The notes under the pieces are model-generated. The model ran no database searches. It was given only the letters and a program-made list of their open reading frames with translations, and was not told the DNA's origin. From JBFWQM01 sp050249455 (lineage in GTDB: Bacteria > Pseudomonadota > Alphaproteobacteria > MPNO01 > VGEU01): a stretch of DNA of 8,993 nt. The DNA lies in NCBI GenBank assembly GCA_050249455.1, contig JBFWQM010000222.1:1-8993 (forward strand), given 5' to 3'. The translations under genes and the position numbers were made by a program. Below, piece by piece: positions 6,336 through 8,993 of this stretch; the first letter of the stretch is position 1; each line of letters begins with the position of its first letter.

Positions 6336-6356
6336 GCCATGCTTTTGCAGCATGGC
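6336..6356. repeat. 7-bp inverted repeat upstream of the TDT transporter
   Basis: GCCATGC (6336-6342) and GCATGGC (6350-6356) are perfect inverted arms around TTTTGCA. There is no T-run on either side, so it is not an intrinsic terminator. Its place just upstream of the minus-strand transporter start makes an operator or leader hairpin possible. Confidence 0.4.
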
Positions 6357-6475
6357 CTCGGCGTACCGGTGCGGCGAGATACCGCGGCCGGATGACGCGT
6401 CGTCAGCCGTCAAAGTCATAACAAGCACCTTGTCCGGCTATGGCGTTGTCTTTGTTTTTGGGATAGACATGCCCC

Positions 6476-6489
6476 GACCGTTAACGGTC
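6476..6489. promoter_or_regulatory. 14-bp perfect palindrome upstream of the lipoprotein gene
   Basis: GACCGTTAACGGTC is a perfect palindrome with no spacer. It lies 28 nt before the ATG of the lipoprotein gene and downstream of the T-rich stretch 6446-6459, where a promoter would be expected. It could be an operator for a dimeric regulator or a short leader hairpin. No regulator gene is nearby, and I could not define a convincing -35/-10 pair. Confidence 0.4.
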
Positions 6490-6517
6490 CCGCCTAAAGG
6501 ACTTTCCGGAGGAAAAA

Positions 6518-6811
6518 ATGACACTGATGCGGAAACTGCTGGTCGTTGGCCTTCCGCTGACGCTGCTGGCTGGCTGCGCGCAGTTGAGCGCAGAGGATCG
6601 TGCGGCCCTCGACATGGCCGTGAAGACGTCGCAGGAAGCGAAGACCGAGGCCGCGCAGGCCACGGCCGCCGCGAATCGCGCGTCTGCCAGCGCCGAATCG
6701 GCCGCCCAGGCCGCCCGCCAGGCTGCGGACGCTGCCAACCGCGCCGCCGCCGAAGCCAAGGCCGCCGGCGACAAGGTCGACCGCGCCTTCCGTCGCGGCC
6801 TGCGCAAGTAG
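6518..6811 (+). CDS. Lpp/OprI-like alanine-zipper lipoprotein
   Basis: This 97-residue precursor has a lipoprotein signal peptide: MRK charge, then a hydrophobic core and lipobox LAGC, with Cys20 as the predicted lipidated residue. The mature 78 residues are an uninterrupted Ala-rich helix (AAANRASASAESAAQAARQAA and onward) with regularly spaced Ala, Asn and charged residues, as in alanine-zipper coiled coils of the Lpp/OprI type. The C terminus ends ...GLRK; a terminal Lys is the residue that Braun lipoprotein uses for its bond to peptidoglycan diaminopimelate. The mature part is somewhat longer than E. coli Lpp (58 residues). Translation start is supported by GGAGG five nt before ATG 6518, one of the strongest ribosome-binding sites here. 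It converges on an L,D-transpeptidase gene 34 nt away, the enzyme class that makes the Lpp-peptidoglycan bond. Covalent attachment is inferred. Confidence 0.85.
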   Translation: MTLMRKLLVVGLPLTLLAGCAQLSAEDRAALDMAVKTSQEAKTEAAQATAAANRASASAESAAQAARQAADAANRAAAEAKAAGDKVDRAFRRGLRK

Positions 6812-6841
6812 GCCCCGACCGTCCGACTTTCCCATCGGGGC
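6812..6841. repeat. Inverted repeat between convergent genes (possible terminator)
   Basis: GCCCCGA (6812-6818) and TCGGGGC (6835-6841) form a perfect 7-bp stem with a 16-nt loop, filling the gap between the lipoprotein and L,D-transpeptidase stops. Its position suggests a bidirectional transcription stop, but neither side has a T-run, so intrinsic termination would be weak. It may protect RNA ends or work with Rho. Confidence 0.4.
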
Positions 6842-6845
6842 GGCG

Positions 6846-7826
6846 TCAGTACTCCTGCGTCGCCCCGGTCCGGGACACTGCCTCGTCTTTCAGTATCGAG
6901 ATCGGCACGCCGGTGCGCTGAACGCCGGCGCGCTGAACCTTCTGCCAGTCGATTCGCTCGACCTGATTCGCGGCGGCCGTGCGCACGCGGTCGTTGAGGT
7001 CGGGCGGCACCGCCGGCGTCAGCCGGCCGGTCTCCTCCAGCTCGTCCGCCTGGTCGGTCGACGGATGCACCTCGAGCATCAGGTCGCTGTCGACCCAGCC
7101 GAGCTTCACCTGCTCGTACACCACTCGCACCGGCATGCCGACCGGGACCACCTGGAACAGGTGCTCGATCGATTCGGGGTACATGCGGATGCAGCCGCGG
7201 CTGACCCGGCGGCCGACGCCGTCCGGCAGGTTGGTGCCGTGGATCAGGTAGGACTGCCAGCCGAGATAGAGCGCATAGGCGCCCAGCGGGTTGTCCGGTC
7301 CCGGCGGCACCGCCGCCGGCAGCTCCGGCTTGTCCTTGCGGGTCGAGGCGGTCGGGTACCAGGTCGGGCCCTTCTGCTTGCGCTTGACCGTGGTGGTGCC
7401 GCGCGGCGTCACCAGTCCTTCGCGGCCGACGCCGATCGGGAAGGATTCGGGCGCCCGGCCGGCGGGGAAGTGGTACAGCCGCATGTCGGCGATGTTGAGC
7501 ACCAGCCCGGTGTGCGGCCCGCTCGGCAGCAGGTGGCCGGTCGGCAGGATGAGCGGCGTGCCCTTGCCCGGGACCCACGCATCGACGCCCAGGTTGGCGG
7601 CGGCCAGCTCGATGAAGCCCAGGTTGAACTTGCGCGCCAGGTCGATCAGCGTGTCCTCGGCGCGGCAGACGTAGCTCTGCACCTTGCCCAGCATCGGCGG
7701 CACGCCGCGTACCGACATCGGCGCGTTGGCGCGCGCGGCGCCCGGCAGGGCGAGGCCGGCGACGGCGGCTGCGCCCAGGCCGGCGCAGAAGCCGCGGCGC
7801 GAGAACGGGCGGGAATCAACAGTCAT
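6846..7826 (-). CDS. Tat-exported L,D-transpeptidase with LysM-like and YkuD domains
   Basis: This 326-residue periplasmic enzyme of the ErfK/YbiS/YcfS type forms 3-3 peptidoglycan cross-links or attaches lipoproteins to peptidoglycan. Residues 8-13 (FSRRGF) are a twin-arginine signal, followed by a hydrophobic stretch and an AARANA cleavage region (about 30-35). A LysM-like segment (about 47-100: YVCRAEDTLIDLARKFNLG, then ANLGVDAW) should bind glycan. The YkuD catalytic domain spans about 105-237, with HGTN (197-200, His197) and SRGCIRM (209-215, catalytic Cys212). A tail of about 90 residues beyond it has no recognisable domain. All catalytic residues are present. ATG 7826 fits the Tat signal; the nearest purine-rich block, AAGGGG, is unusually far upstream. 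The convergent neighbour encodes an Lpp-like lipoprotein, a likely substrate. Confidence 0.93.
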   Translation of the reverse strand: MTVDSRPFSRRGFCAGLGAAAVAGLALPGAARANAPMSVRGVPPMLGKVQSYVCRAEDTLIDLARKFNLGFIELAAANLGVDAWVPGKGTPLILPTGHLLPSGPHTGLVLNIADMRLYHFPAGRAPESFPIGVGREGLVTPRGTTTVKRKQKGPTWYPTASTRKDKPELPAAVPPGPDNPLGAYALYLGWQSYLIHGTNLPDGVGRRVSRGCIRMYPESIEHLFQVVPVGMPVRVVYEQVKLGWVDSDLMLEVHPSTDQADELEETGRLTPAVPPDLNDRVRTAAANQVERIDWQKVQRAGVQRTGVPISILKDEAVSRTGATQEY

Positions 7827-7884
7827 GAGCGACGGGCCCCTTCGCCCGCGGTTTTGTCCAACAGACAGATAGGGAGACGCGATC

Positions 7885-7898
7885 CGTCTTTATAGACG
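7885..7898 (-). promoter_or_regulatory. Short inverted repeat with TATAAA, upstream of the L,D-transpeptidase
   Basis: Read on the minus strand, CGTCT-ATAA-AGACG is a perfect 5-bp inverted repeat that contains TATAAA (7894-7889), a -10-like element about 60 nt before the L,D-transpeptidase ATG. No good -35 element lies 16-18 nt upstream, so an activator-dependent promoter or an operator overlapping the -10 is possible. This is a motif observation only. Confidence 0.25.
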
Positions 7899-7949
7899 CT
7901 TAATTATGGCGACGACACGGCCGCGTCGACTCACCCGCCGGCCGCCGGT

Positions 7950-8411
7950 TCAGCTTGCCGCGGGCCGCGGAATGCCTTCCGGGTTCTCGCTGCCGGGCGT
8001 GTAGCGCAGCACCGCCTCGGCCACCGCAACCAGCGTGCCGGCGGCGTCGAACGCATCCGCCGAGGACATGAACAGGGTGCGCCCGCCGCCGCGCCGGCGC
8101 GCCTGCACGGTGACCCGGCCGTCGCGCACCGCGCCGATCAGGTTGACGGTCAGCGACGCGGTCATCGCCATGCGGTAGTTGCCGGGCACGGAGCAGTACA
8201 TGCCGGCGTGGACGCAGGCGGTGTCGAGCACCGTCGCCATCGCGCCGCCGTGCATCACGCCCATGCCGTTGAGGAGCTGCGGCTCGACGTCGAGCTCCAT
8301 CACCGCGCGGTCGATGTCCCATTCGACCAGGCGCATCGGGATCACCTGGCTGATCGGGCCGAAGGTCTTGAGCGTGGGCCGCGGCGGCGGCAGGACGGGG
8401 GAATCGGGCAT
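7950..8411 (-). CDS. PaaI-type hotdog-fold thioesterase
   Basis: This 153-residue cytoplasmic protein has the single hotdog domain of acyl-CoA thioesterases in the PaaI/YbgC-like superfamily, which hydrolyse acyl- or aryl-CoA thioesters. The diagnostic stretch is NGMGVMHGGAMATVLDTA (48-65): HGG (54-56) caps the active site, and Asp63 in the helix sits where the PaaI catalytic acid is found. The strand region MTASLTVNLIGAV (83-95) and the following RVTVQARRRGGGRTLF match the fold's later strands. Length is typical. I chose ATG 8411 because the six extra codons from TTG 8429 add nothing recognisable; neither start has a clear Shine-Dalgarno site. The gene is divergent from a UbiX-type gene, and the acyl substrate cannot be read from context. 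A link to aromatic acid metabolism is only a guess. Confidence 0.85.
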   Translation of the reverse strand: MPDSPVLPPPRPTLKTFGPISQVIPMRLVEWDIDRAVMELDVEPQLLNGMGVMHGGAMATVLDTACVHAGMYCSVPGNYRMAMTASLTVNLIGAVRDGRVTVQARRRGGGRTLFMSSADAFDAAGTLVAVAEAVLRYTPGSENPEGIPRPAAS

Positions 8412-8465
8412 GGCGGCGCACTGTGCCAAACCGGCGGCGGGGCTGTCCAGCGGCGGGGTGTTAAT

Positions 8466-8493
8466 TCGACATTGGCGGTGCCTTGGCTATAAT
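8466..8493 (+). promoter_or_regulatory. Strong sigma70-type promoter of the UbiX-type gene
   Basis: TCGACA (8466-8471; 5/6 to TTGACA) and a perfect TATAAT (8488-8493) are separated by 16 nt. Initiation would be near 8500, giving a leader of about 20 nt with AGAGGA before ATG 8520. It is the best consensus promoter in the window. It lies in the divergent gap and reads toward the flavin prenyltransferase gene. Confidence 0.7.
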
Positions 8494-8519
8494 CGCCGCC
8501 TTTGGCAAGAGGACCGCTC

Positions 8520-8993
8520 ATGGAACGCATCATCGTCGGCATCACGGGGGCGACCGGGACCGTCTACGGCATGCGCCTGATGGAGATGATGCGCACCGAC
8601 CCGGACCTCGAGATCCACCTGGTGATGAGCCGGTCGGCCAAGCTGACCCTGAAGATGGAGCACGACACCGACCCGGCGCGCCTCTTGTCGCTCGCCCACG
8701 TCGTGCACGAGGTGACCAACATCGGCGCCTCGATCTCCTCGGGCTCGTTCCGCACCAAGGGCATGATCATCGCCCCGTGCTCGATCAAGACGATGTCGAA
8801 CATCGCCATGGGCAACACCGGCGACCTCCTGAGCCGGGCCGCCGACGTGGTGCTCAAGGAGGGCCGCAAGCTGGTCATCGCGATCCGCGAGACGCCGCTG
8901 CACGCCGGCCACCTGGAGAGCCTCCTGAAGCTGGCGCGCCTCGGCGCGGTGATCTTCCCGCCGGTGCCCGCGTTCTACAACCGGCCCAAGACG
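8520..8993 (+). CDS. ubiX: UbiX/Pad1-type flavin prenyltransferase (partial, 3' end outside window)
   Basis: The first 158 residues of a UbiX-family protein are visible and the frame is open to the window edge. UbiX joins dimethylallyl phosphate to reduced FMN to make prenylated FMN, the cofactor of UbiD-type decarboxylases in ubiquinone synthesis and aromatic acid decarboxylation. IIVGITGATGTVYG (4-17) is the FMN-binding start, GASISSGSFRTKGMIIAPCSIKT includes the SSGSF and PCS motifs (73-77, 86-88), and RAADVVLKEGRKL (106-118), RETPLH (123-128) and FYNRP (152-156) are family landmarks. The missing part should be about 30-45 residues. ATG 8520 has AGAGGA upstream and a near-consensus promoter. 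No ubiD is visible; it could lie beyond the right edge. A decarboxylase-associated paralogue (subunit B type) is an alternative. Confidence 0.92.
   Translation, partial: MERIIVGITGATGTVYGMRLMEMMRTDPDLEIHLVMSRSAKLTLKMEHDTDPARLLSLAHVVHEVTNIGASISSGSFRTKGMIIAPCSIKTMSNIAMGNTGDLLSRAADVVLKEGRKLVIAIRETPLHAGHLESLLKLARLGAVIFPPVPAFYNRPKT

Noticed and set aside
4451..6340. A 629-residue minus-strand open frame spanning the kinase and the transporter
   Set aside because: Low-complexity Arg/Ala/Gly translation, covers two well-supported genes in other frames and has no recognisable domain.
6391..6404. Near-palindrome GATGACGCGTCGTC upstream of the lipoprotein gene
   Set aside because: Only the inner GACGCGTC is fully symmetric, which is common in such GC-rich DNA, and its position gives no clear role.
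8409..8426. Sigma54-like TGGCAC upstream of the thioesterase
   Set aside because: The required GC at the -12 position is out of register.

Overview
The window comes from a chromosome of very high G+C content. The coding regions are dominated by GCC, GCG, CTG and CGC codons. The gene content (bifunctional ManC, Tat-exported L,D-transpeptidase, UbiX, hotdog thioesterase) and the general sequence character fit a high-GC alphaproteobacterium, perhaps of the Rhodospirillales type. That placement is inference, not proof. No phage, transposon, CRISPR, rRNA or tRNA signal was found. This looks like ordinary chromosomal housekeeping and envelope territory with one unusual non-coding stretch.

Layout from left to right. 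(1) Positions 1-31 hold the first ten codons of an unidentified minus-strand gene that follows a gamma-glutamyltransferase-fold Ntn hydrolase (42-1574, minus), probably as its operon partner. (2) Positions 1575-2030 carry no convincing protein gene. They hold a candidate promoter for the hydrolase, two minus-strand intrinsic terminators and, between the terminators, a densely hairpinned segment that may be a small RNA or a regulatory leader. (3) Positions 2031-4386 hold two minus-strand genes. One is bifunctional mannose-1-phosphate guanylyltransferase/mannose-6-phosphate isomerase (ManC, GDP-mannose supply). Upstream of it is a protein-isoaspartate-methyltransferase-like protein with an N-terminal export signal. 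(4) A plus-strand ribokinase-type sugar kinase (4481-5398) starts divergently from the methyltransferase. It converges on a minus-strand TehA/SLAC1-type (TDT) membrane transporter (5395-6297). Both stop codons lie in one shared CTAG. (5) A small Lpp-like alanine-rich lipoprotein (6518-6811, plus) converges on a Tat-exported, LysM-containing L,D-transpeptidase (6846-7826, minus). This is a plausible substrate/enzyme pair for tethering the outer membrane to peptidoglycan. (6) A hotdog-fold PaaI-type thioesterase (7950-8411, minus) is divergent from a UbiX-type flavin prenyltransferase (8520 to the right edge, plus), which has the best-looking sigma70-type promoter in the window.

Most genes are single functions that need not cooperate. 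Two themes recur: the cell envelope (ManC, lipoprotein, L,D-transpeptidase, exported methyltransferase) and small-molecule metabolism or transport. The points most worth following up are the structured minus-strand segment around 1695-1890, the lipoprotein/L,D-transpeptidase pairing, the exported methyltransferase with an altered SAM motif, and the loss of the usual gamma-glutamyl-binding residues in the Ntn hydrolase.
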